This document shows, piece by piece, positions 1-4,548 of a stretch of 5,423 nucleotides of DNA. The translations under genes and the position numbers were made by a program. The stretch spans positions 1 to 5,423 of the forward strand of contig PWQC01000004.1 of the NCBI GenBank assembly GCA_003556925.1, given 5' to 3'. Position 1 is the stretch's first letter; every line of letters starts with the position of its first letter. The stretch is from Candidatus Nealsoniibacteriota bacterium. GTDB taxonomy: Bacteria; Patescibacteriota; Minisyncoccia; Minisyncoccales; GWA2-38-27. Under the pieces are notes generated by a model. It saw only the letters and a list, made by a program, of their open reading frames with translations, had not been told where the DNA came from and did not search any database.

Positions 1-120
1 ATATTGGATATTTATGAGCCATATCTAATGCAATTAGGCTTTATCAAAAGGACTAGTCAGGGAAGGGTTGTGACCGAAGAAGCATATAGTCATCTAAATT
101 TGCGGAAAAAGCTTTTTTGA
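1..120 (+). CDS. ruvB: Holliday junction branch-migration helicase RuvB, C-terminal end (partial)
   Basis: Frame 1 is open from the window edge to a TGA at 118-120 and encodes the last 39 residues of a protein whose beginning lies outside. The segment [21 protein letters not shown], followed by an A-Y-x-H-L stretch, matches the C-terminal winged-helix domain of RuvB, which contacts DNA. RuvB is the hexameric AAA+ motor that, with RuvA, drives branch migration of Holliday junctions in the cytoplasm. The ATPase motifs are upstream and cannot be checked. The next gene begins about 14 nt after the stop on the same strand, so ruvB is probably co-transcribed with DUF4446, infB and rbfA. The tail after the winged helix is short and basic (RKKLF). 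Confidence 0.93.
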   Translation: MLDIYEPYLMQLGFIKRTSQGRVVTEEAYSHLNLRKKLF

Positions 121-134
121 TATAAGATGTGAGT

Positions 135-488
135 ATGTTTTTCAAAAAAAAGAAAGCGGAAAAAACTCCGCAAGAGATCGTCGATCAATTGGCAAGACAA
201 GAAGAAGAGATTATTAGCCTGAGGTCAGAGATAGAGAAGATTAAAAAAGAAGAAGATTTTTTTCTTCAAAAGACAGGATTGGTGAGGTATAATCCTTTTT
301 CTGATATCGGAGGAGAACAAAGCTTTTCTCTTGCCATTGTAGATAAAAAAGGAAATGGCTTTGTCGTTACTAGTCTGTACGCCAGGGACGGTAATAGAGT
401 TTATGCTAAGCCGATTAATAATGGCTCTTCAGAATATACCTTATCAAAGGAAGAAGAAAGAGCAATAAAATTATGTCAGAAAAATTAA
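135..488 (+). CDS. DUF4446 family protein
   Basis: This 117-aa protein has a lysine-rich start (FFKKKK), a charged helix with coiled-coil character at about residues 12-45, and then a conserved globular part. The motif GLVRYNPFSDIGGEQSFSLA at residues 48-67, followed by TSLYAR, YAKPI and an SEYxLSxEE end, is the DUF4446 signature as I know it. The family's function is unknown. Many relatives carry an N-terminal membrane helix; this one has none and looks cytoplasmic. I chose the ATG at 135; a GTG two codons upstream (129) is equally in frame and no convincing Shine-Dalgarno separates them. The end overlaps infB by 16 bp, which suggests translational coupling and co-expression with initiation factor IF2. 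Family assignment is firm; the role is not known. Confidence 0.88.
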   Translation: MFFKKKKAEKTPQEIVDQLARQEEEIISLRSEIEKIKKEEDFFLQKTGLVRYNPFSDIGGEQSFSLAIVDKKGNGFVVTSLYARDGNRVYAKPINNGSSEYTLSKEEERAIKLCQKN

Positions 489-1936
489 GACCACCAATAG
501 TTGTTGTTTTGGGTCATGTCGATCATGGCAAGTCTTCTATCCTGCAAGCCATTAAAGACTTAAAGATAACAGAGAGAGAAGCAGGGGGAATTACCCAGCA
601 TATCGGAGCCTATGAGATAGAAGAAAAAGGAAAAAAGATAACCTTTATTGACACTCCCGGGCATGAGGCTTTTTGTGCCATGAGACTTCGAGGGGTCTGT
701 TCGGCGGATGTTGCCGTTCTGGTTATTGCGGCCGATGAGGGGATTAAAAAACAGACGAAGGAGGTGATAAAAAATATTAAAGAGACTAACATTCCCTTTG
801 TTGTGGCTATTAATAAAATAGATAAACCCGGAGCAGATGTAGGAAAAATTAAAAGACAATTATTAGAGTCAGAAATCTATCTAGAGACGATGGGGGGGAA
901 GATTCCTTTCGTTGAGGTCTCCGCCAGCACAAAAAAAGGAGTCGAGCATCTTTTAGAAGTTATTCTTTTAGTGGCGGAGATGGAGGAATTTAAAGCCGAT
1001 GTTGACTGTTCAGCTCAAGGCGTAGTGATCGAATCTCACTTAGATTCTAATAAAGGACCGTTTGCTACTTTAATTGTTCAAAAAGGAATCTTGAAAAAAG
1101 AAGATTTTTTAGCTACCGAATCAGTAGTGGGAAAAGTTAAGAACTTAGAAGACTTTCAAGGAAAACTTATTCAAGAGGCGCTTCCCTCTATGCCGGTGGG
1201 GGTGCTGGGCTTTGAAGCGGTTCCTCAGGCAGGCGAATCCTTCAAGGTCTTCCGGACCGTTGAAGAGGCTCGAGAAGGAATAAAAGAGAAAGAGAAAGAA
1301 GAAGACTTTGTTGGCGGAGATAAGAAGCTTCTGCCTTTGATTATTAGAACGGACGTCTTAGGATCGGTTGAGGCGATCATTCATATGATTGACCAGATCC
1401 CTCAAGAAAAGGTGAAAGCTCGTATTTTAAAAGCGGAGCCCGGAGAAGTGGATCAGTCTGACATTAAAACGGCTATGCTTACCGGGGCCAAAATATTATC
1501 CTTTAGAACTAAAGAGAGTAAGATAGCCAGAGACTTGGCTCAGAGAGAGGGAGTTAAAATATTGAAATTTGATGTTATTTATGAATTAACCCAGGCGTTT
1601 GAGAATGTTTTAAGAAAGATGGTCGAGCCCGAAATCATTAAAACAGCAACTGGTCGGATCAAGATTTTAGAGGTATTTAAAAATGAAAAAAACCGACAGA
1701 TAGTAGGTGGTAAAGTTATTCACGGTACGGTGAAAAGAGGTTCAAAAGTAACCGTTCTCAGAGGAGAGGAAGAGATAGGAGGGGGAAAGATAAATGCTCT
1801 TCAACAAAACAAAAAAGAGGTTGATTTTGTCAGTAAGGGTTCGGAGTGCGGCGTATTGTATGAAGGCGACGCTTTAATTCAGAGAGGAGATATAATAGAG
1901 GCTTATCTGGAAGAAAAAACAAAAAAAGAGCTTTGA
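473..1936 (+). CDS. infB: Translation initiation factor IF-2 (short form)
   Basis: IF2 is the GTPase that brings initiator fMet-tRNA to the 30S subunit and promotes 50S joining. All GTPase motifs are visible: P-loop GHVDHGKS at residues 14-21, switch I region GGITQHIGAY at 38-47, DTPGH at 60-64, NKID at 114-117 and SAS at 150-152. Domain II follows (about 180-265), then domain III starting near TDVLGSVEA (293-301), then the fMet-tRNA-binding C2 domain with SECG and GDIIEAY near the C-terminus. At 487 aa it lacks the whole N-terminal extension of longer bacterial IF2; the G domain begins within ten residues of the start, as in reduced genomes. The P-loop ends in GKS where GKT is usual, a conservative change. 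A purine-rich AAAGAG about 10 nt upstream may be the ribosome binding site. The stop TGA overlaps the rbfA start. Confidence 0.98.
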   Translation: MSEKLRPPIVVVLGHVDHGKSSILQAIKDLKITEREAGGITQHIGAYEIEEKGKKITFIDTPGHEAFCAMRLRGVCSADVAVLVIAADEGIKKQTKEVIKNIKETNIPFVVAINKIDKPGADVGKIKRQLLESEIYLETMGGKIPFVEVSASTKKGVEHLLEVILLVAEMEEFKADVDCSAQGVVIESHLDSNKGPFATLIVQKGILKKEDFLATESVVGKVKNLEDFQGKLIQEALPSMPVGVLGFEAVPQAGESFKVFRTVEEAREGIKEKEKEEDFVGGDKKLLPLIIRTDVLGSVEAIIHMIDQIPQEKVKARILKAEPGEVDQSDIKTAMLTGAKILSFRTKESKIARDLAQREGVKILKFDVIYELTQAFENVLRKMVEPEIIKTATGRIKILEVFKNEKNRQIVGGKVIHGTVKRGSKVTVLRGEEEIGGGKINALQQNKKEVDFVSKGSECGVLYEGDALIQRGDIIEAYLEEKTKKEL

Positions 1937-2280
1937 GCGATTTAAATAGAATTAAAAAAGTAAATGAAGTTTTAAAAAGAGAGATAGGAACTATCTTCTC
2001 TCGGGAGACGGACTTTGCCAATACCTTGATAACGGTTACCAGAGTAGAAGCTTCTTCTAATTTTATTCAAGCAAAGATATATATCTCTGTCTTTCCCGAA
2101 GAAGAAGAAGGAAAGGTCTTTCATTTTTTAAATAAAAATATCTATTTTTTACAGCAAATTTTAAATAAAAAGATAAAGATGAGGCCGGTCCCGAAGATGA
2201 TATTTGTGAAAGAGATAAAAGTTAAAGAGGCTGGAGAGATAGAAGAGGTCCTAGAGACATTGAAAAAAGAAGAAAAATAG
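1933..2280 (+). CDS. rbfA: 30S ribosome-binding factor RbfA
   Basis: RbfA is a small KH-fold protein that binds immature 30S subunits and helps 16S rRNA 5'-end maturation. The 115-aa product begins with RIKKVNEVLKREI (residues 6-18), the typical first helix. It continues with a TVTRVEASSNFIQAKIYISV strand-helix-strand block and an RPVPKMIF segment that corresponds to the family's R-x-x-P-x-L-x-F. The usual Asp of the 'spDl' motif is Asn here (N43). The start is a TTG that shares TTGA with the infB stop, a 4-bp overlap implying coupled translation; no ATG or GTG is available before the conserved helix. The infB-rbfA order is the classic one. The 3' codons also carry the -35 box of the downstream tRNA promoter. 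Confidence 0.93.
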   Translation: MSDLNRIKKVNEVLKREIGTIFSRETDFANTLITVTRVEASSNFIQAKIYISVFPEEEEGKVFHFLNKNIYFLQQILNKKIKMRPVPKMIFVKEIKVKEAGEIEEVLETLKKEEK

Positions 2281-2288
2281 AGCATAAT
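2260..2288 (+). promoter_or_regulatory. Sigma70-type promoter for tRNA-Cys/tRNA-Leu(UAA)
   Basis: A -35 box TTGAAA (2260-2265) and a -10 box CATAAT (2283-2288) are 17 nt apart. Each matches the consensus at five of six positions. The predicted start site is near 2295, only about 2 nt before the mature tRNA-Cys 5' end. The -35 box lies inside the last rbfA codons and the -10 box just after its stop, so the tRNA pair can be expressed independently of the infB operon. Seen by eye; not experimentally supported. Confidence 0.6.
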
Positions 2289-2296
2289 AAAACTAT

Positions 2297-2369
2297 GGCC
2301 TGGTAGCCAAGTAGCTAAGGCAGCGGTTTGCAAAACCGTTATACGCGAGTGCAATTCTCGCCCAGGCCT
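2297..2369 (+). tRNA. tRNA-Cys (anticodon GCA)
   Basis: A full cloverleaf can be drawn. The acceptor stem GGCCTGG/CCAGGCC is perfect. The D stem is GCC/GGC, the anticodon stem GCGGT/ACCGT (one G-U) has loop TTGCAAA with anticodon GCA at 2330-2332, and the T stem is GCGAG/CTCGC. The discriminator is T73 (2369), as expected for bacterial tRNA-Cys. CCA is not encoded. Two tertiary positions are unusual: base 18 is A (2313) instead of G, and base 55 is G (2351) instead of U, so the T loop reads TGCAATT. G19 and C56, T54 and A58, and the G15-C48 Levitt pair are all intact. The gene ends 2 nt before tRNA-Leu and shares its promoter and terminator. Confidence 0.97.
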
Positions 2370-2371
2370 TG

Positions 2372-2458
2372 GCCGCGGTGCTGGAATGGTATACAGGAGT
2401 GACTTAAAATCACTTGAGGATTTTCCTCGTGTGGGTTCGAGTCCCACCCGCGGCACCA
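2372..2458 (+). tRNA. tRNA-Leu (anticodon TAA)
   Basis: A class II tRNA. The acceptor stem GCCGCGG/CCGCGGC is perfect. The D stem is CTG/CAG with GG in the loop, the anticodon stem is AGTGA/TCACT with loop CTTAAAA (anticodon TAA at 2405-2407), the long variable arm has stem GAGG/CCTC, and the T arm is GTGGG-TTCGAGT-CCCAC. The discriminator is A73 (2455), needed by leucyl-tRNA synthetase. CCA is encoded at 2456-2458, which none of the other five tRNAs in the window has. It reads UUA and UUG codons and lies immediately upstream of a terminator. Confidence 0.98.
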
Positions 2459-2460
2459 AC

Positions 2461-2490
2461 AAAAAACTGACTCGATTGAGTCAGTTTTTT
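2461..2490. terminator. Bidirectional rho-independent terminator
   Basis: A perfect inverted repeat has a 13-bp stem including the A/T flanks (2461-2473 with 2478-2490) and a 4-nt loop. Its core is CTGACTC/GAGTCAG, flanked by six A on one side and six T on the other. It therefore works as an intrinsic terminator in both directions: for the tRNA-Cys/Leu transcript from the left and for the convergent 3D-domain gene from the right. The last two codons and TGA stop of the 3D-domain gene lie inside the stem. Confidence 0.92.
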
Positions 2491-2942
2491 AATATATTCG
2501 CGTAGTCTTCTTTGATGCCAAAGTTAATTGCCTCTTGTTTGCTGGGCTTCCAAATATCGATCCATTCGCAACCATATCTTGAATTCTTTCTATCTAATAC
2601 TTCAAAGTAAAGACCGTTAATCTCTATAATAGTGCCGAAAGGAAGACAATTGTTGGCGATTACTCCGGTTCTGACTCTCTCTCCGCTGGCGGTAATAAAA
2701 GGGTCTCCCCATGTTTCATCAGGAGAGCTGGAGTAGGCGGTTAGGATAACTCTTATCTTTTGAACCGGCTCTTCGGAAAAAGAGAAACGTTCGTAGACGG
2801 GATTGATGCTATTTTCTTGAATGAAAAAAACTTGCTCGACATTATCGGGCATAAGATAAAAATGGTCGGTTTTTAGGGGTGATAAAGCTCCTAAAAACAA
2901 AAAACCAGTTATAAACAAACCTTTGGTAAGAATTTTACTCAT
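2481..2942 (-). CDS. Exported or membrane-anchored 3D-domain protein
   Basis: The 153-aa product starts with a basic residue pair and a hydrophobic stretch at about residues 8-23, a signal peptide or N-terminal anchor. After a variable linker, residues 62-151 form a 3D domain (the double-psi beta-barrel fold shared with MltA and resuscitation/stationary-phase proteins). Visible landmarks are VILTAYSSS (65-73), ITASGERVRTGVIA (83-96), LPFGT (100-104), VLDRKNSRYG (115-124), WIDIW (127-131) and a final A-x-x-FG (138-142). Of the three aspartates naming the domain, D117 and D129 are clear; the position of the first seems to hold Asn (N97/N98). Two cysteines (C99, C125) could pair outside the cell. 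Related domains are linked to peptidoglycan cleavage, so a cell-wall role is likely but unproven. No Shine-Dalgarno precedes the ATG, and the promoter abuts it. Confidence 0.85.
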   Translation of the reverse strand: MSKILTKGLFITGFLFLGALSPLKTDHFYLMPDNVEQVFFIQENSINPVYERFSFSEEPVQKIRVILTAYSSSPDETWGDPFITASGERVRTGVIANNCLPFGTIIEINGLYFEVLDRKNSRYGCEWIDIWKPSKQEAINFGIKEDYANILKN

Positions 2943-2948
2943 TAGGAT

Positions 2949-2976
2949 ATTATATCTTTTTAAGAAAACTTGTCAA
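2949..2976 (-). promoter_or_regulatory. Consensus sigma70-type promoter giving a leaderless 3D-domain mRNA
   Basis: On the minus strand a perfect -35 TTGACA (2976-2971) and a perfect -10 TATAAT (2954-2949) are separated by 16 nt. Only six bases lie between the -10 box and the ATG at 2942-2940, so the predicted +1 is the A of the start codon. The first T of the -35 box is the discriminator base of tRNA-Gly. The fit to consensus makes this the strongest promoter in the window. Confidence 0.82.
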
Positions 2977-3046
2977 GCGGGTGATGGGAATCGAACCCAC
3001 GTAATTTGATTGGCAACCAAATGCTCTACCATTAAGCTACACCCGC
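2976..3046 (-). tRNA. tRNA-Gly (anticodon GCC)
   Basis: On the minus strand the acceptor stem is GCGGGTG/CACCCGC. The D arm is GCT...AGC with GG in its loop, the anticodon stem TTTGG/TCAAA (one G-U) has loop TTGCCAA giving anticodon GCC, and the T arm is GTGGG-TTCGATT-CCCAT (one G-U). The discriminator is T73, usual for bacterial tRNA-Gly. CCA is not encoded; the next bases already belong to the -35 box of the 3D-domain gene. It is third in the Val-Phe-Gly cluster, 6 nt after tRNA-Phe, and reads GGC and GGU. Confidence 0.98.
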
Positions 3047-3052
3047 GTTTTG

Positions 3053-3125
3053 TGCTGAGGTCCGGAGTCGAACCGGAATCTAATGTTTTTCAAACATTCG
3101 CCGTGACCACCTTGGCTACCTCAGC
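3053..3125 (-). tRNA. tRNA-Phe (anticodon GAA)
   Basis: On the minus strand the acceptor stem is GCTGAGG/CCTCAGC. The D stem is GCC/GGC with GG in the loop, the anticodon stem AATGT/ACATT has loop TTGAAAA giving anticodon GAA, and the T arm is TCCGG-TTCGACT-CCGGA. The discriminator is A73. CCA is not encoded. It lies between tRNA-Val (5-nt gap) and tRNA-Gly (6-nt gap), so all three are probably cut from one transcript. Confidence 0.98.
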
Positions 3126-3130
3126 ATATG

Positions 3131-3202
3131 TGGACGGCATAGGATTCGAACCTATAACCTCATGGATGTAAGCCAGGCGCTCTACCATTGAGCTAGCCGT
3201 CC
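3131..3202 (-). tRNA. tRNA-Val (anticodon TAC)
   Basis: On the minus strand the acceptor stem is GGACGGC/GCCGTCC. The D arm is GCTC-AATGGTA-GAGC, the anticodon loop CTTACAT gives anticodon TAC, and the T arm is ATAGG-TTCGAAT-CCTAT with A73. The anticodon stem CCTGG/CCATG contains one mismatch, C28 against U42; the other four pairs are Watson-Crick. CCA is not encoded. It is first in the Val-Phe-Gly cluster, with a promoter whose predicted start is about 6 nt upstream of the mature 5' end. Confidence 0.96.
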
Positions 3203-3214
3203 TTGGTCTCTTTT

Positions 3215-3243
3215 ATCATAACTTATTGTATTGTTTTTTTCAA
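3215..3243 (-). promoter_or_regulatory. Sigma70-type promoter for the tRNA-Val/Phe/Gly cluster
   Basis: On the minus strand TTGAAA (3243-3238) and TATGAT (3220-3215) are 17 nt apart, each matching consensus at five of six positions. The predicted start near 3208 leaves a leader of about 6 nt before tRNA-Val. The -35 box begins 3 nt after the stop codon of the exchanger gene, and no terminator hairpin separates that gene from the cluster, so read-through is also possible. Confidence 0.72.
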
Positions 3244-3246
3244 GCG

Positions 3247-4239
3247 CTAAATTAACTCGAAGATTTTTATTATAAAGAAAAGGTATAGAATTAAGTAAAG
3301 CCCTCCTTCCCAATTGTGGATTTTTCTGGAGATACCCGAAATAACAAAGCAGAGTGTTACTAAAGCCATGATTGGGAGGCCGATGGAAAAAGTTTGCTGG
3401 TCTACTTTAAGGGTACTAAACAAGCCGGGGATACCAACTACTACTAAGCTATTGAAAACATTAGAACCAAAGATGTTGCCCAAGGCCATTTCAGATCTTT
3501 TTTGAATAACGGCTCTAATAGAAACAAAGAGCTCGGGAAGAGAAGTTCCCAAAGCGACCATGGTAACGGCAATTATTCCGGTACTAATGCTAAATATTTC
3601 TGATAAGATTATTACCGAATCTACCAGATACTTACTGGCCAAAGCCAAGCCCGCCATTCCCAAAATTAGCATCACAAGATCCTTAGAGGTAATCTTCATT
3701 CTTTTATCTTTATACTTTTCAATCAAAAGTATGTGTCTTTTTCTCATCTCTCTGGTGGGCAGTAGATTCAAGTTTTCTTTGTTAACGTTCGACTCTCTTA
3801 AAGAGACGCTGTAAACAGCATAGACGAGATAGGCGGCTAATAGTAAGACAGCTTCCAGGAAGACAATTTGGCCGTTAGAAAGGACAACCAAGAGAAGAAC
3901 GGTAGCGAGGGTTAGAAGAGGAAGGTCAAGATCGATAATACTCTTAGTAACCATTATCTTTCCCCCGATAACCGCTGAGAGGCCGACCACTAAAAGGATA
4001 TTGGCTATATTGGAGCCTACCGTATTGGCGACAGCAAAATCATTTACTCCCCTTAGGGTGGCCGTCAGAGAAGCGGCTAGCTCCGGGAAAGATGTGCCTA
4101 AACTAACGATGATCATCCCGACACTAAAAGAAGAGAGTCCTAAAGCCAGTCCTATCTTTTCGGCACCTAAAATGAGCCAATCAGCGCTTTTAATAAGTAG
4201 CGCTAAAGAAACGATAAAGACGATTAGCCAAAAAATCAT
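3247..4239 (-). CDS. Calcium/sodium antiporter, CaCA family (CaxA/YrbG type)
   Basis: A 330-aa, very hydrophobic inner-membrane protein with the duplicated alpha-repeat structure of the Na+/Ca2+ exchanger superfamily. Counting from the ATG at 4239, alpha-1 carries GTSFPE (48-53) and GSNIAN (75-80), and alpha-2 carries GTSLPE (231-236) and GSNVFN (258-263). These threonine, glutamate, serine and asparagine residues form the cation sites in the family. The halves, about five membrane helices each, are joined by a hydrophilic basic loop at about 148-187. Length is typical. Probable activity is exchange of Ca2+ for Na+ or H+ across the membrane; the exact ions cannot be read from sequence. I prefer the ATG at 4239, followed by the usual first helix, over an in-frame TTG at 4275 that adds 12 residues and coincides with a possible -35 box. 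No Shine-Dalgarno is visible. Confidence 0.93.
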   Translation of the reverse strand: MIFWLIVFIVSLALLIKSADWLILGAEKIGLALGLSSFSVGMIIVSLGTSFPELAASLTATLRGVNDFAVANTVGSNIANILLVVGLSAVIGGKIMVTKSIIDLDLPLLTLATVLLLVVLSNGQIVFLEAVLLLAAYLVYAVYSVSLRESNVNKENLNLLPTREMRKRHILLIEKYKDKRMKITSKDLVMLILGMAGLALASKYLVDSVIILSEIFSISTGIIAVTMVALGTSLPELFVSIRAVIQKRSEMALGNIFGSNVFNSLVVVGIPGLFSTLKVDQQTFSIGLPIMALVTLCFVISGISRKIHNWEGGLYLILYLFFIIKIFELI

Positions 4240-4247
4240 ATTATTTA

Positions 4248-4275
4248 ATAATATCAAAAATAAACGATAAATCAA
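4248..4275 (-). promoter_or_regulatory. Possible promoter of the antiporter gene
   Basis: On the minus strand TTGATT (4275-4270) and TATTAT (4253-4248) are 16 nt apart, matching consensus at four and five of six positions. Only 8 nt separate the -10 box from the ATG at 4239, so the transcript would be leaderless or nearly so. The stretch is very AT-rich and chance matches are easy, hence the low confidence. A promoter is expected here because a terminator hairpin lies just upstream. Confidence 0.35.
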
Positions 4276-4282
4276 GAAATAT

Positions 4283-4319
4283 AAAAGGGGAGGAGGTTTA
4301 CCTCGCTCCCCGTTTTTTT
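4283..4319 (-). terminator. Rho-independent terminator after the zinc-ribbon gene
   Basis: An inverted repeat GGGGAGGAGG (4287-4296) pairs with 4301-4311 through 10 base pairs and a single bulged G (4305), with loop TTTA. On the minus strand it directly follows the TAA of the zinc-ribbon gene and is followed by TTTTATATTT. On the plus strand it is followed by seven T, so it could also stop antisense transcription, but no plus-strand gene leads into it. Confidence 0.75.
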
Positions 4320-4479
4320 ATTCTCTCCCTTTTTGGCAAGAAGGACAAATCAAACTGCGTATCCTTTTTGCGCTTGAAATGGCTTGGAATCTCTCTTCCC
4401 GGTTGGGAAAAGCTTTCCAAATATTGCGATGCCACCTGTCATCTCTTTTTACTTTCCTGCACCAATGACAAATAATCAT
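4318..4479 (-). CDS. Small stand-alone zinc-ribbon protein (53 aa)
   Basis: A 53-aa reading frame (ATG 4479-4477, stop TAA 4320-4318) begins MIICHWCRKVKRDDRWHR and ends near LICPSCQKGRE. Two CxxC knuckles, C4/C7 and C45/C48, are spaced as in a zinc ribbon; the middle is basic and amphipathic with no membrane helix. The pattern C-x-W-C-x-K-[VI]-x-x-D-D...ICPxC resembles a zinc-ribbon segment I recall at the C-terminus of some PAS/GAF sensor kinases and regulators, but here it stands alone. The gene is well supported as expressed: AAGGAGG (4492-4486) lies 6 nt before the ATG, with a good promoter upstream and a terminator right after the stop. It probably binds zinc and perhaps nucleic acid or a partner protein; its specific function is unknown. 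Confidence 0.8.
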   Translation of the reverse strand: MIICHWCRKVKRDDRWHRNIWKAFPNREERFQAISSAKRIRSLICPSCQKGRE

Positions 4480-4485
4480 CTTCTG

Positions 4486-4492
4486 CCTCCTT
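4486..4492 (-). promoter_or_regulatory. Strong Shine-Dalgarno of the zinc-ribbon gene
   Basis: AAGGAGG on the minus strand, 6 nt before the ATG at 4479. It is the only full-length Shine-Dalgarno in the window and decides both the start and the reality of this short gene. Confidence 0.85.
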
Positions 4493-4514
4493 TCTTTTTG
4501 AGAGTTATTGTTTG

Positions 4515-4543
4515 TTTATAAGCTAATAAATTAATTTTGTCAA
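4515..4543 (-). promoter_or_regulatory. Sigma70-type promoter of the zinc-ribbon gene
   Basis: On the minus strand a perfect TTGACA (4543-4538) and TATAAA (4520-4515, five of six) are 17 nt apart. The predicted start near 4508 gives a leader of about 29 nt containing the Shine-Dalgarno. The -35 box begins only 5 nt past the discriminator base of tRNA-Leu(GAG), so the gene need not depend on the rplS operon. Confidence 0.78.
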
Positions 4544-4548
4544 ATATG

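Noticed and set aside
129..134. GTG at 129 as start of the DUF4446 gene
   Set aside because: It adds only two residues (M-S) and has no better ribosome binding site than the ATG at 135; kept as an open alternative.
560..859. Open frames on the minus strand inside infB (also 610-792)
   Set aside because: They lie opposite the conserved GTPase domain, show no recognisable domain and no ribosome binding site, and are shadows of infB codons.
2142..2462. Minus-strand 106-aa open frame beginning MLVPRVGLEPTR
   Set aside because: It is the antisense of tRNA-Leu and tRNA-Cys plus the end of rbfA; the PRVGLEPTR string is a familiar spurious translation of tRNA genes.
3314..4270. Three plus-strand open frames opposite the antiporter gene
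   Set aside because: The minus-strand frame has clear duplicated exchanger motifs throughout; the plus-strand frames carry no motif and mirror its hydrophobic codons.
4240..4317. Riboswitch or ion-sensing leader upstream of the antiporter gene
   Set aside because: The gap is short, the only structure is the terminator hairpin of the upstream gene, and no known riboswitch pattern is recognisable.
4287..4319. Plus-strand terminator or attenuator with seven T
   Set aside because: The hairpin does have a T run on the plus strand, but no plus-strand gene or promoter leads into it; the minus-strand role fits the gene context.
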